Positions 54,920 through 63,783 of a stretch of DNA of 64,000 bases are shown one piece after another. The notes below the pieces were generated by a model. It was not told the DNA's origin. It was given only the letters and a program-made list of their open reading frames with translations, and did not search any database. Each line of letters starts with the position of its first letter. Within the stretch, counting starts at the first letter, position 1. Position numbers and translations under genes: made by a program. This DNA comes from Radiobacillus kanasensis (GTDB lineage Bacteria; Bacillota; Bacilli; Bacillales; Amphibacillaceae): assembly GCF_021049245.1 (NCBI RefSeq), contig NZ_CP088020.1:564001-628000 (forward strand). The letters are read 5' to 3'.

Positions 54920-56455
54920 ATGAACTGTAGAAAATATCAGGCGCAATTACCTAAGTATATGAAGGGAAAGCTTTCTTTAGCTAAAAAGGAAAGGCTAGAG
55001 GCTCATCTTCATACATGTCCGACTTGCACGAATATTTATGAAAGAATGAAAAATAAGCCAGCTAAGAAAAAAATCGAATGGTCCACCAAAAATAATGGAA
55101 TCATAGCAGCGTCCTTTGTACTTATTGCGATTGTTTTATTTGCTACAGGTTCCTTCCAGAAAATAAATACTTGGTGGGATGGATTTAGGATGGCTGATGA
55201 TCAAAGCTTAGAAGATCTGCAGCAGTTCGGTGTCGGGAACAATGTGAACTTAGAAGCAGTTAGCAATGGCATAAAGGTGAGAATCACGCATGTAGTAGCG
55301 GACGACATCCAAACCTATATCTATTACGAGGTGGAGGATTTAGAAAATGAGAAAAGATGGGCGATTAGCGATCGTCACCCTCCTACCGTTGATGCGGAAT
55401 TTGGTATGTTAGATTATACACAAGGAAATGGAGGGAGTTATGTCTTCTCAACCATGGTAAATAGAGAAGAAAGTGATGATCCATCTGTCTTTAAAGGTCG
55501 CTTGGGCGTCGTCCCCCTTGATAAAGATTATACAAAAGGGGAAATCCAGTTAAAGATTACACAACTCACAGAGGTAATTCCCCCACCAAAAGAAGAGGGA
55601 ATGGGATATAGCATGTATGGCATGTACAACTTTACCGGAGATAAAACCTTTCAAGGAGAATGGGAATTCACCGTACCGATAGAAAAACAAGAGGTGAAGG
55701 AACAAGAGATTAATTTAGATACGACAGTGGCCGGACACGATATTCATATTACCAAGCTGACAATCGCTCCTACCGTCACAATTCTACATTATGAATATGA
55801 GATGGAGCCCCCAAGTGAAGAAAATGGATTTGTAATGCAGGGTGGGAAGTTCTTTCATTTTGAGAATTTAAAAACCGACGAGCAAGTCTATGAACCGGAG
55901 TTTGGAAGTCTACGAATTAATAATGTTTTTGGTTCTGGAACGGCTTACGTTATGAAGGAAGAATATCCGTTTGAATCGATGTATTTTTCACCTCCAAATA
56001 AAGTGGAGGCAAAAGTTCGGATGATTCAGGAGACAATATCGATAAATGAAACATTTCCAATCGATCCGAATAAAAAGGAACCGCAGGAATTTCCTTTTCT
56101 AGGGTCCACGATATCTGTTCAGGACATCGAGCTAGGAACACCAACCACGCTTACGGTTCAAACAGAATACACGAAAGAACGTATTTTTGAAGATATTAAT
56201 TTTGAGGTGCTTACGGAACCTGAACCTACTTCGATGGAAATAGGGCAACATGAAAACGTAATCTTAGATCAAGAAGGAAAGGTTTATGAAGATGGAGAGC
56301 CTATTCACTCAGACGCACTAGTTCGTTATCTACCTATTGAACAACAGATGAAAATTGAAGCGAGTGGTGGTGAGATTGCGAAGCCTACAAGCATACAAAT
56401 TCATAGTTATACGAAAACAAGTTTCCCGAAAGAGCCTATTCAGATCCAGTGGTAG
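54920..56455 (+). CDS. Anti-sigma-like membrane protein (zf-HC2, DUF4179), no sigma gene adjacent
   Basis: 511 residues. A zinc-finger zf-HC2 domain opens it (C3, then H-x3-C-x2-C as HLHTCPTC), followed by one membrane helix (about 56-76) and a large extracellular part. That part matches DUF4179 (95-240, with IYYEVEDLENEKRWAISD) and a DUF5643-like domain (250-400). Such proteins normally hold an ECF sigma factor at the membrane, and the sigma gene is usually just upstream. Here the upstream gene is an oppositely oriented aldehyde dehydrogenase, so the sigma partner is elsewhere or absent. AGAAGGTG precedes the ATG. Confidence 0.82.
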   Translation: MNCRKYQAQLPKYMKGKLSLAKKERLEAHLHTCPTCTNIYERMKNKPAKKKIEWSTKNNGIIAASFVLIAIVLFATGSFQKINTWWDGFRMADDQSLEDLQQFGVGNNVNLEAVSNGIKVRITHVVADDIQTYIYYEVEDLENEKRWAISDRHPPTVDAEFGMLDYTQGNGGSYVFSTMVNREESDDPSVFKGRLGVVPLDKDYTKGEIQLKITQLTEVIPPPKEEGMGYSMYGMYNFTGDKTFQGEWEFTVPIEKQEVKEQEINLDTTVAGHDIHITKLTIAPTVTILHYEYEMEPPSEENGFVMQGGKFFHFENLKTDEQVYEPEFGSLRINNVFGSGTAYVMKEEYPFESMYFSPPNKVEAKVRMIQETISINETFPIDPNKKEPQEFPFLGSTISVQDIELGTPTTLTVQTEYTKERIFEDINFEVLTEPEPTSMEIGQHENVILDQEGKVYEDGEPIHSDALVRYLPIEQQMKIEASGGEIAKPTSIQIHSYTKTSFPKEPIQIQW

Positions 56456-56480
56456 GTAACGATGGTTAAGGAGGGGAATT

Positions 56481-56888
56481 ATGGTAGACAGACCTGTAGG
56501 ATTTGGGAGCAGATTCCTAGCTGGTTTAATGGATGGTCTTCTAATTGGAATCCCAATTAGTTTAATCGGATCTTTAATAACCGGTGAACAAGATAATTGG
56601 ATTACGACTATTTTAGAATCTATATATTATTTACTTGTACCTGTTTTATGGGTAGGCTATACAGTTGGCAAACGAATTATGGGTATAAGAATCGTAAAGT
56701 TGAACGAAGAAAAACTAGGAATTGGAACAATGATTCTTCGTTATTTTGTATCTGGGATTATCTACGCTTTGACCTTAGGAATTGCTCTTATTGTTAGTGC
56801 ATTTATGGTCGGTTTAAGGGATGACAGAAGAGCTATCCACGACATGATCGCAGGAACCTATGTAACGTTTGCTAAACCAGAAGCGTAG
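56481..56888 (+). CDS. RDD-family membrane protein
   Basis: 135 residues, three to four membrane segments, with the RDD signature RFLAGLMDGLL (R and D) and a late RRAIHDMIAGTYV. RDD proteins are of varied, poorly known function; some transport ions or act in stress. It follows the DUF4179 protein by 25 bases with AAGGAGGGG before the ATG, so the two share a transcript. Confidence 0.88.
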   Translation: MVDRPVGFGSRFLAGLMDGLLIGIPISLIGSLITGEQDNWITTILESIYYLLVPVLWVGYTVGKRIMGIRIVKLNEEKLGIGTMILRYFVSGIIYALTLGIALIVSAFMVGLRDDRRAIHDMIAGTYVTFAKPEA

Positions 56889-56893
56889 AATGA

Positions 56894-56926
56894 TAACCGG
56901 GTGGTGCCAAAAACCACCCGGTTTTT
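56894..56926 (+). terminator. Intrinsic terminator after the RDD gene
   Basis: AACCGGGTGGT and ACCACCCGGTT pair around GCCAAAA, followed by TTTTG. Confidence 0.93.
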
Positions 56927-57148
56927 GTATATAAAATTTTTGCAAGGAGAAACTCGACGTAGTAAAAATTTTTTCGGAATTAAGTATAAGTGCAACTTGG
57001 GCCCATCCAGTACCTAAAGGATTGCTTAGCCAAGTTTTCCTTATGGAATGGTGTGAAATGATTGTAAAGTGTTGGGAGTGAAAGGGAATTTGCTTTCCAC
57101 TTCGAGAAATTGATATCATCTTGGTATGCAAATGTAGGAGGTTATTTT

Positions 57149-57310
57149 TTGAAAAGCAAGCTAACCGTTATCTTTATCCTCTTAAGCGTTGTGGTTCAGA
57201 CTTTAGGTTTGTTTCTAAAGTTTCCATACAAAGGGCTACTCGTTTGGGGCTCTTCCTTTGTTTTTCTCTTGTTTGCCGCGTACTTTACTAAATACTTGCC
57301 AAATGATTAA
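57149..57310 (+). CDS. Small membrane protein, two spans
   Basis: 53 residues: TVIFILLSVVVQTLGLFL and LLVWGSSFVFLLFAAYF helices joined by a short KFPYKG loop. The TTG at 57149 is the start, since AGGAGG is eight bases upstream; an ATG frame at 57110 has no ribosome site. Terminators flank it. No function known. Confidence 0.6.
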   Translation: MKSKLTVIFILLSVVVQTLGLFLKFPYKGLLVWGSSFVFLLFAAYFTKYLPND

Positions 57311-57342
57311 ACCCACCTTCTGAAACAGTTCAAAAGGTGGGT
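57309..57342. terminator. Bidirectional terminator
   Basis: AACCCACCTT and AAGGTGGGTT pair; it lies between convergent genes. Confidence 0.88.
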
Positions 57343-57348
57343 TGATTG

Positions 57349-60300
57349 TTAAATTGCCAAGTGTTTTTTCGTTTCTTCTTGTGGTTCTATGTTATCTTTT
57401 TTCGCACTTTTTCTTTTTCTAGACAGTAGTTTATAAACTGCTGGAACGAGGAGCAATGTGATGAATGTTGCAAATAGTAATCCAGAAATAATCGCGGTTG
57501 CCATTGGTGCTTGATAATTTCCAGCACTTCCAGAAGCGATAGCTAACGGTAGCATCCCACCAACTGTCGTTAAGGTTGTCATAAAGATTGGACGTAGTCG
57601 ATTTTGTCCAGCCTCTAATAAAGCCTCTTCTACAGAGTAGCCCTCCTGACGCAGTTGATTGGTACGGTCTATTAACAGAATCGCATTGTTTAAGACAATT
57701 CCGATTAACATGACGACACCCATTCCTGACATCAAGCTTAAATCCTGGTTCGTAATAAACAAGCCAAGGATTACACCAACAACGGTTACTGGAATCACAG
57801 ACATTACGATTAATGGGTGAACCAAATGGTTGAATTGAACAGCCATGACGAGATAGACAAGGAATATGGCAATTCCTAATATCATTAGCATTTCTTGAAT
57901 TAATTCTTGTTGCTGTTCAATATCTCCTGCAGCCTCAATGTCATAGCCATTTGGTGTTTCATAGTCCTCGATAAGTTTTTGTACATCTCGGTTTATGGCG
58001 CCCAAATCTCGATCTTTGATATCCGCCGAGATGGTAACGAATCTTTCCCCACCGGAATGACTGATTTCGTTCGGAGTTTGTACGTTCGTAAAGCTTACAA
58101 ACGACGATAAGGCTTTCATCCCATCCTCAGTTGGAATTTCCATGTCAAGTAATGCATCTCTATTTTCAGTTTGAGATTCTTTATTCCAAGTGACCTTTAA
58201 AGGGACTTCTTCCTCTTCGATTGTTAGTTCTCCAATTTCTGTGGCTAAGAATGATTGTTGAATCAATTGCTTTATCTGGCCTGGACTTACCCTAGCATTT
58301 TGCAATGCTTCATCATTTAGGACAATTTCTTGTTGGCTAGATGTATGCTGCATGGAGTGTTGTACTTCCACAATTCCATCTATTTTAGCCATTTCATCAC
58401 TAAACTCGTTCGACAAGGCTTGTAGATCTCCAAACTCTTCCCCTTTTACGGTTAGTTGAACAGGGTACCCACCACCACTAGACATAGAGCCTTGAACACT
58501 ATTCACAGGATAATCTTCTTTTAAATCACGTAACGATTCATAGATTTCCTCGTTTACGTCTTCTTGTTCTCTCGTAATATCTTCGCCTTTTGTCATGTTA
58601 ATGATCGCATATAACGAATTTCCATTATCCATCATGTAATCAGTCTCAACATCTTGGATATTGTCCAATTTCTCGTGCATCTGATTAATTAACTCTTCTT
58701 TTTGTGTTTCGGAGAGACCCGGCTCTACTTGAATGAGTATTTCATTATAACGGTTGTACATATCCGGCATGATTGTCATCGGAATCTTCGGAACAAGGAA
58801 GATGGACCCTACAAATAAGAGTACAAACATCGTAATGACGACAAAACTATTACGTTTCTTTTTCACAACCCATGCTGTTAAACGACTGTATCCTCGTAAT
58901 AGAGGACCACGCTTACTAGTCGCTTTTGGTTTTCTTAACTTTAAAAACTTCTCTGATAAAGAAGGAATTAACGTAAAGGAAATGATCACAGAGCTAATGA
59001 GCGTTAGGGCTACAACAGTTGACAGCATAAGCATCATTTGTCCCATGTCTCCGCCGAGCAAACCAATTGGTAAAAACACCACGATTGTTGTTAACATCGA
59101 AGCTAATACCGCACCAGCTACTTCTTTTACACCAGAAATAACGGCTTCAAAGGCTGGCATTCCTTGTTCTTTCTTCCGATAGATAGCTTCCAGTATTACA
59201 ATAGAGGAGTCTACCATCATTCCAATTCCTAAACCTAATCCAATTAACGTTAGAATATTTAAGCTATAGTCGAACAGGGTCATAGCTGCAAAGGTTAATA
59301 ATACGGAAGTTGGTATTGATATTCCGACGATCAGGGTTGCTCGTACGTTGCGAAGGAATAGCAATAAGATGACAATGGCGATAATACCACCAATAATGAT
59401 ATTACTCGTTACGCCATCAATGGATTCTTGAACATAGTCAGCTTGTGAGACAATTTCATTAAGCTCGAATCCGTTAACTAATCCATCATCTTTGATGTTT
59501 TTGATTTCAGCCCGAACCGCTTCTGCCATTTCAATTTGTGTAACATCTGCTGTACGCCCAATTTGTAGGAAAATAAAATCCTTTGTCCCATTCTTCCAAA
59601 CGAAAGAAGAGCTTTCAAGTGGTTGAAGGGTAATATCTGCGACTCTATCTAATGAGATGATTCCAGTCGGACTAGCAATCTCGATATCTTTTATGTCTTC
59701 TACTTCCGTAATCTGGCTATTCCATCTTAAGGTAGAACTTTCTCCGTCCTCTGTAAATTGCCCTAGCGTTGCTTCACTGTTCATTTCTTGGATCATGCCT
59801 ATAACTTGGGAGACATCTAATTGTGCTTTTTGAATCTCTTCCCGATCAAAGGCAACTTCCACTTCATTTTCTAATGTCCCGGAAAGAGAAACATCGCGAA
59901 CTTCTGGTAATGCTTCTAATCTCGGTTCAAGAGTTTCCTTCGCAAAAGTCGTCATTTCTTCCATGTTACTTCCGGAAACGTCCATAAAGAATTCATAGCT
60001 CTGGGTGGCCCCATACTGTCCTGCATCGATTTGTTCAATCCCACTCATTTCAGCAGTAGAACTGTTTACGACCGTTTCGACTTCTTTGAATACCTCATCT
60101 CCACGACCTTCTTCAATGGTCACATCTAAAGAAACGCGTCCTATTGAAGTGGTGGATTGAACCTCTTCGACTCCATCAATGCTTTGAATATCTGTTTCGA
60201 GTGGGGTGGTAATCGTTCGTTCTACTTCCGAGGCAGACATGTCCGATGCGGTAATGTCCACATATCCACCATCCATTTTCACAGCTGGCATTAATTCTTT

Positions 60301-60399
60301 GTCTAAGTTTAAAATCGCATATCCACCCAATAAAACAATTAAAAATACAGACAACCCTACTAGAATTTTTCTTTTTACGATAAACGATAATAGCTTCAT
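57349..60399 (-). CDS. swrC: RND-family efflux transporter (SwrC/AcrB-like)
   Basis: 1016 residues with the RND plan: one amino-terminal helix (IVKRKILVGLSVFLIVLLGGYA), a large extracellular loop (40-320), six helices including the conserved GLGLGIGMMVDSSIVILEAIYR, a second large loop (550-830), and five to six further helices with MGVVMLIGIVLNNAILLIDR. It is a single-gene proton-driven exporter like Bacillus SwrC (YerP), which gives surfactin resistance and is needed for swarming. The symbol is by similarity of layout. A reciprocal ortholog search would be needed to fix it. Confidence 0.88.
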   Translation of the reverse strand: MKLLSFIVKRKILVGLSVFLIVLLGGYAILNLDKELMPAVKMDGGYVDITASDMSASEVERTITTPLETDIQSIDGVEEVQSTTSIGRVSLDVTIEEGRGDEVFKEVETVVNSSTAEMSGIEQIDAGQYGATQSYEFFMDVSGSNMEEMTTFAKETLEPRLEALPEVRDVSLSGTLENEVEVAFDREEIQKAQLDVSQVIGMIQEMNSEATLGQFTEDGESSTLRWNSQITEVEDIKDIEIASPTGIISLDRVADITLQPLESSSFVWKNGTKDFIFLQIGRTADVTQIEMAEAVRAEIKNIKDDGLVNGFELNEIVSQADYVQESIDGVTSNIIIGGIIAIVILLLFLRNVRATLIVGISIPTSVLLTFAAMTLFDYSLNILTLIGLGLGIGMMVDSSIVILEAIYRKKEQGMPAFEAVISGVKEVAGAVLASMLTTIVVFLPIGLLGGDMGQMMLMLSTVVALTLISSVIISFTLIPSLSEKFLKLRKPKATSKRGPLLRGYSRLTAWVVKKKRNSFVVITMFVLLFVGSIFLVPKIPMTIMPDMYNRYNEILIQVEPGLSETQKEELINQMHEKLDNIQDVETDYMMDNGNSLYAIINMTKGEDITREQEDVNEEIYESLRDLKEDYPVNSVQGSMSSGGGYPVQLTVKGEEFGDLQALSNEFSDEMAKIDGIVEVQHSMQHTSSQQEIVLNDEALQNARVSPGQIKQLIQQSFLATEIGELTIEEEEVPLKVTWNKESQTENRDALLDMEIPTEDGMKALSSFVSFTNVQTPNEISHSGGERFVTISADIKDRDLGAINRDVQKLIEDYETPNGYDIEAAGDIEQQQELIQEMLMILGIAIFLVYLVMAVQFNHLVHPLIVMSVIPVTVVGVILGLFITNQDLSLMSGMGVVMLIGIVLNNAILLIDRTNQLRQEGYSVEEALLEAGQNRLRPIFMTTLTTVGGMLPLAIASGSAGNYQAPMATAIISGLLFATFITLLLVPAVYKLLSRKRKSAKKDNIEPQEETKKHLAI

Positions 60400-60634
60400 G
60401 TTCTCCTCCTATAAAATGTACTTTCATTTTCTCTATGTAAGGACTTGATGTTTGTCTGGCTGGTAAGGGGTCTACAGACGTTGTCCTCAGGAGGACGTTT
60501 TTAGTCTGTAATCCACATTAGAACCCCGAGCTTTTGTTCTTTGGTTGATCACCCATTTGTATCTTATCCTGTTAGGAAAATACGGAGAATGTTCCTGAGA
60601 CGTAATTTTAATAAGACTTAAGACCTAGAGCATG

Positions 60635-60670
60635 CGAAAAAGCCTGGATTCTAGAATCCAGGCTTTTTCG
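60635..60670. terminator. Perfect palindromic terminator
   Basis: CGAAAAAGCCTGGATT and AATCCAGGCTTTTTCG are exact arms around CTAG; T runs both ways. It sits between the efflux gene's promoter side and the end of the XRE gene. Confidence 0.88.
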
Positions 60671-60699
60671 ATGGATGAGAAGTGGATCATGAAAATGGT

Positions 60700-61050
60700 T
60701 CAATTGGCTTTGTCACGCCATTCTAGTAGAACTTGAATAATTTTCACAATCACTTCTTGATCTTCATCCGTAACATCATATAACAAAGTTTTGAGTTGTA
60801 AAATAACCTCATCTTTCTTGTCACCATTTGTTTCGGTGAATCGAAAAAATTGTTCAAGGCTTACTCCTAAACCGTTCGTTACTTTTTCAAGGGTTTCAAT
60901 CGTGGCGTTTTTTTCGCCCCGCTCTAACTGTCCAATATAGGTAGGATGTAAGGAAGATATATTTGCTAAATCCTCTTGGCTTAGATTTCGTTCTTTTCGT
61001 AAGGTACGAAGCCTTTCACCAATTATGCTAATTAAAGCTTTATTCGGCAT
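60700..61050 (-). CDS. XRE-family transcriptional regulator
   Basis: 116 residues: a helix-turn-helix (GERLRTLRKERNLSQEDLANISSLHPTYIGQLERGEKNATIETLEKVTNGLGVSLEQFF) and a short helical tail for dimerisation (LLYDVTDEDQEVIVKIIQVLLEW). The SinR-like plan is common in sporulation and stress control, but SinI or target genes are absent. The neighbouring SwrC gene starts 300 bases away in the same direction, so it could be part of that regulation. Confidence 0.85.
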   Translation of the reverse strand: MPNKALISIIGERLRTLRKERNLSQEDLANISSLHPTYIGQLERGEKNATIETLEKVTNGLGVSLEQFFRFTETNGDKKDEVILQLKTLLYDVTDEDQEVIVKIIQVLLEWRDKAN

Positions 61051-61345
61051 CTCTTTTTTCTCACCTCAAATAGAATATACCCTCATTTCGCAAAGAATCA
61101 ACACACTATAAATATTAAATAAATGCTGTTGAAATACTATGAATAGTAATGTACTATTTACGTATATGCCCTATGTAACATTTCAAGAGGACTATTCCGT
61201 GAATGAGGGCAATTCTGCACATAAATAATAGAATCATAGTTAGGTAGATAATCTTTGACCTGAACCATGTGTGAATAACTCGACCTTTCCTACTTACTTA
61301 ATACGTGCAGGAAAGGCTTTATTTGTTAACAAAGGATGGATACGT

Positions 61346-61468
61346 ATGTTTGAAAGTCTTACAGATGAAAAGTTAGTCGATGCCTATAAGAAGGCAATAG
61401 AGCTTAAACTAAATGATGAGTTTATTTGTTTATTGCATAAAGCAATAGTAGAAAGAGGAATAGAGTAA
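61346..61468 (+). CDS. sda: Sporulation histidine kinase inhibitor Sda-like protein 1
   Basis: 40 residues: MFESLTDEKLVDAYKKAIEL KLNDEFICLLHKAIVERGIE (two helices). It follows the pattern of B. subtilis Sda ([33 protein letters not shown]), which binds and blocks sporulation kinase KinA when replication is disturbed. AAAGGA precedes the ATG at 61346; the longer frame from 61271 has no ribosome site. It lacks the tail found in Sda. TGTGAATAA at 61270-61278 is one mismatch from a DnaA box, but a single box means little. Confidence 0.75.
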   Translation: MFESLTDEKLVDAYKKAIELKLNDEFICLLHKAIVERGIE

Positions 61469-61558
61469 TTACTTTTAAAAGAAGGGATGAAGGAACGTGC
61501 CATTCGTCCCATAGATTTTTGTTAAACACAGACGATTCTTAGATCGTTCCCTCAATAG

Positions 61559-61699
61559 TTAGTCATCCCAATACTTCTCCGGTTCAATACCCCTTCGACG
61601 TAGTTCAACTTCCAATTTCTGCACTAATTCATTATCGGTCTCTAAAGTAAGTGCCATGATGTATAACTCCACCAACAATGTGTCATTCAAATATTGCAC
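61559..61699 (-). CDS. Sda-like protein 2
   Basis: 46 residues: VQYLNDTLLVELYIMALTLE TDNELVQKLEVELRRRGIEPEKYWDD. The same two-helix pattern as the preceding gene (YLND-x-LLVE...LVQKLEVELRRRG) and the normal Sda length. The GTG at 61699 has AAAGGAG 11 bases before it; a longer frame to 61798 starts with a doubtful hydrophobic stretch. It converges with the first Sda-like gene. Possibly a diverged paralogue with another kinase target. Confidence 0.65.
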   Translation of the reverse strand: MQYLNDTLLVELYIMALTLETDNELVQKLEVELRRRGIEPEKYWDD

Positions 61700-61855
61700 G
61701 GAATGTGATTCTCCTTTAGCGAAATGGCATTCTATCCCTTCACCTAAATTTAAGTAAATCACATAAAAACGAAATATTCTATATATAAAATCTTCCAAAT
61801 AATTATAACACTAAATGCCTATACTAGGATATAAGCATAGTATTTGGGGGGTATT

Positions 61856-62572
61856 ATGGATATATCAGAGAAAACGGCGCAAATGAGTAAATATATAAGT
61901 AAACTTCTGCAAGAAAATTTTGGGAAAGGGCCCGGTGCGGTTCATGTATCGATAGGACAAGGCTTTGTTATCATCTTTATTCGCAACTTTATGTCGGCGA
62001 CAGAAAGAGTGTTAATGAAAACGAAAAATGAAGACACGGTGCATAAAACAAGAGATGCGATCATGGAAGATCTAACACCATCGATCACCACAACGATGCA
62101 TGACCTCTTTAACACAGATGTATATGAATTTTACTTTGATTGGAATTTACATAATAAGACAGGGATGTTTGTTGGAGTCATAGAGCAACCAGAAGATGTT
62201 CAACAAATCAGCTTTGAGGGGCAGCAAAAACTAATGGAGGAAATAGACCTAATCAGTCACTCTGTGCAACGAACTCCTGATATAAACGAGTGTTATCAAA
62301 TAAACGACCGAGCCTTTGTGAATGTTCGGGAGGGATTGTTAGTACCTATCGAAAAGGAACTCATCCGTTTAGGTCACGAAGAATTGTTGCTCCTGACCAA
62401 AAGAAAGCTAGAAAAAAGCTTCTTGCACAACAACAGCCATTTTCAGAAAATATTACACCGGCGAATTGTTGACATCTTTGTAGACTGGAACTTTGAGCTC
62501 GATAAGAGTGTCATTCTTATCATCACAAGCCCGACACAACAACCAATTCAATGGAAAAGGCAGGCTCAATAA
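61856..62572 (+). CDS. Protein with two DUF2294-like domains
   Basis: 238 residues. The first half (about 5-118, VYEFYFDWNLHNKTGMFVGVIEQP) and the second (about 128-230, VDIFVDWNFELDKSVILIITSP) share FDWN/VDWN plus a following strand, so a DUF2294 domain is duplicated. The family is of unknown function and is common in Bacillaceae. GGGGGG precedes the ATG at 61856; the frame from 61844 is only the ribosome site. Followed by a terminator. Confidence 0.8.
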   Translation: MDISEKTAQMSKYISKLLQENFGKGPGAVHVSIGQGFVIIFIRNFMSATERVLMKTKNEDTVHKTRDAIMEDLTPSITTTMHDLFNTDVYEFYFDWNLHNKTGMFVGVIEQPEDVQQISFEGQQKLMEEIDLISHSVQRTPDINECYQINDRAFVNVREGLLVPIEKELIRLGHEELLLLTKRKLEKSFLHNNSHFQKILHRRIVDIFVDWNFELDKSVILIITSPTQQPIQWKRQAQ

Positions 62573-62586
62573 AAGAGCCTGCCTTT
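62556..62586 (+). terminator. Intrinsic terminator, overlapping the stop of the DUF2294 gene
   Basis: AAAGGCAGGCTC and GAGCCTGCCTTT pair around AATAAAA; the stem contains the end of the coding region. Confidence 0.9.
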
Positions 62587-62589
62587 GTC

Positions 62590-63039
62590 GTTCATTCACC
62601 CAACTTGGATAATCCAAGTCTATAAAAGTAACTTGCTAAGATTACATGTAAAAACCATTTATATGAAATGTTCATAAATTGCCGCGGTCTCTATTTTCCA
62701 CCTGGTATTTTTAAGCTACTACGTGTGAAACGTTAGTAGAAGAAAAACGAGTGAAGTTTTTCTCTGAACCTAAACGATGTAAGCCCTACCTCTCTTACAT
62801 CCTTACGGCTCCGAAGCCGATCCAGTGTGAATTAAGTTATGCTAAAAATAAAGCAGAAAAGCCAGTATTTTTATCATTGTCTGTCATTCAAGTCACTTCT
62901 ATGGCGAAGTTAAACCCTTATTATACAGGCTTTTAATTATTTGTCAAGGTATGATCGTTACAAGGTCCGCGTTGGAAGTGATTTTGGATTAGTGGTATAG
63001 TTTGGACAAAGTTAGAATGAATAGGAGGAACGAGACTAT
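62590..63039. other. Gene-free stretch
   Basis: No gene with a ribosome site is seen. A small hairpin CGGCTCCGAAGCCG is at about 62808-62821. The promoter of the HAD gene should lie near 62990. Confidence 0.4.
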
Positions 63040-63771
63040 ATGGCCATCAAATTAATAGCACTCGATATGGATGGAACCTTACTAAATAAAGACAATCAAG
63101 TATCGGAACAAAATAAGAGCGCCATAGCTAAAGCCCGTGAATTAGGGGTGGAAGTCGTGCTGTCGACAGGGAGACATATTAGCACCTGTAAGCCAATTGC
63201 AGATGAGTTGCTTCTATCTTCTTATCTTATTACAGTTAATGGAAGCGAGATTTGGACGACAGAAGGCGAATTAGTAGAGCGTCAACCACTAGGCCTGGAA
63301 TCTATAAAGCGTCTCATCGAATTACATAAAGAGCATCAAACGGGTCTGTGGATGACATCAACGGAACAAGTATGGAGAGAGGAAATACCAGATCAGTTAG
63401 AGGAGATTTTATGGTTGAAATTTGGGTTTAATCTAAAGGATGAAACTCACCGAGATCTCATTTGGAAGGAACTCGAAAAGGATCCACAATTTGAGTTGAG
63501 TAACTCTAGTCCAACGAATATAGAAGTTAATGCGATAGGAATTAACAAAGCAACCGCATTGGAGAAGGTATGTAACCGTTTAGGTATTACGCTAGAAGAG
63601 GTCATGACTGTCGGGGACAGCCTAAATGACATAAAAATGATTAAGGAAGCAGGATTAGGAATTGCGATGGAGAATGCACAACCTGCTGTGAAAAAAGCTG
63701 CGGATTGGGTAACAGGTCACCATGATCAATCTGGTGTGGCACAGGCCATTGAAAAATGGGTCCTACAATAG
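63040..63771 (+). CDS. HAD-superfamily Cof-type phosphatase
   Basis: 243 residues. HAD motifs: I ALDMDGTLLN, II LSTGR, III lysine (INKATALEK) and IV VGDSLNDIKMIKEAG. The cap (about 85-180) is short compared with the 270-290 residues usual for Cof-type proteins such as YwpJ. It hydrolyses sugar phosphates or flavin precursors in relatives; the substrate is unknown. AGGAGG precedes the ATG. Confidence 0.88.
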   Translation: MAIKLIALDMDGTLLNKDNQVSEQNKSAIAKARELGVEVVLSTGRHISTCKPIADELLLSSYLITVNGSEIWTTEGELVERQPLGLESIKRLIELHKEHQTGLWMTSTEQVWREEIPDQLEEILWLKFGFNLKDETHRDLIWKELEKDPQFELSNSSPTNIEVNAIGINKATALEKVCNRLGITLEEVMTVGDSLNDIKMIKEAGLGIAMENAQPAVKKAADWVTGHHDQSGVAQAIEKWVLQ

Positions 63772-63783
63772 GAGGCGGATCAT

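Noticed and set aside
61270..61278. DnaA box-like TGTGAATAA upstream of the Sda-like gene
   Set aside because: One mismatch and only one copy; B. subtilis sda has several boxes, so the evidence is too weak for a feature.
62751..62936. A 61-codon frame before the HAD gene
   Set aside because: No ribosome site, unusual composition and no recognisable motif.
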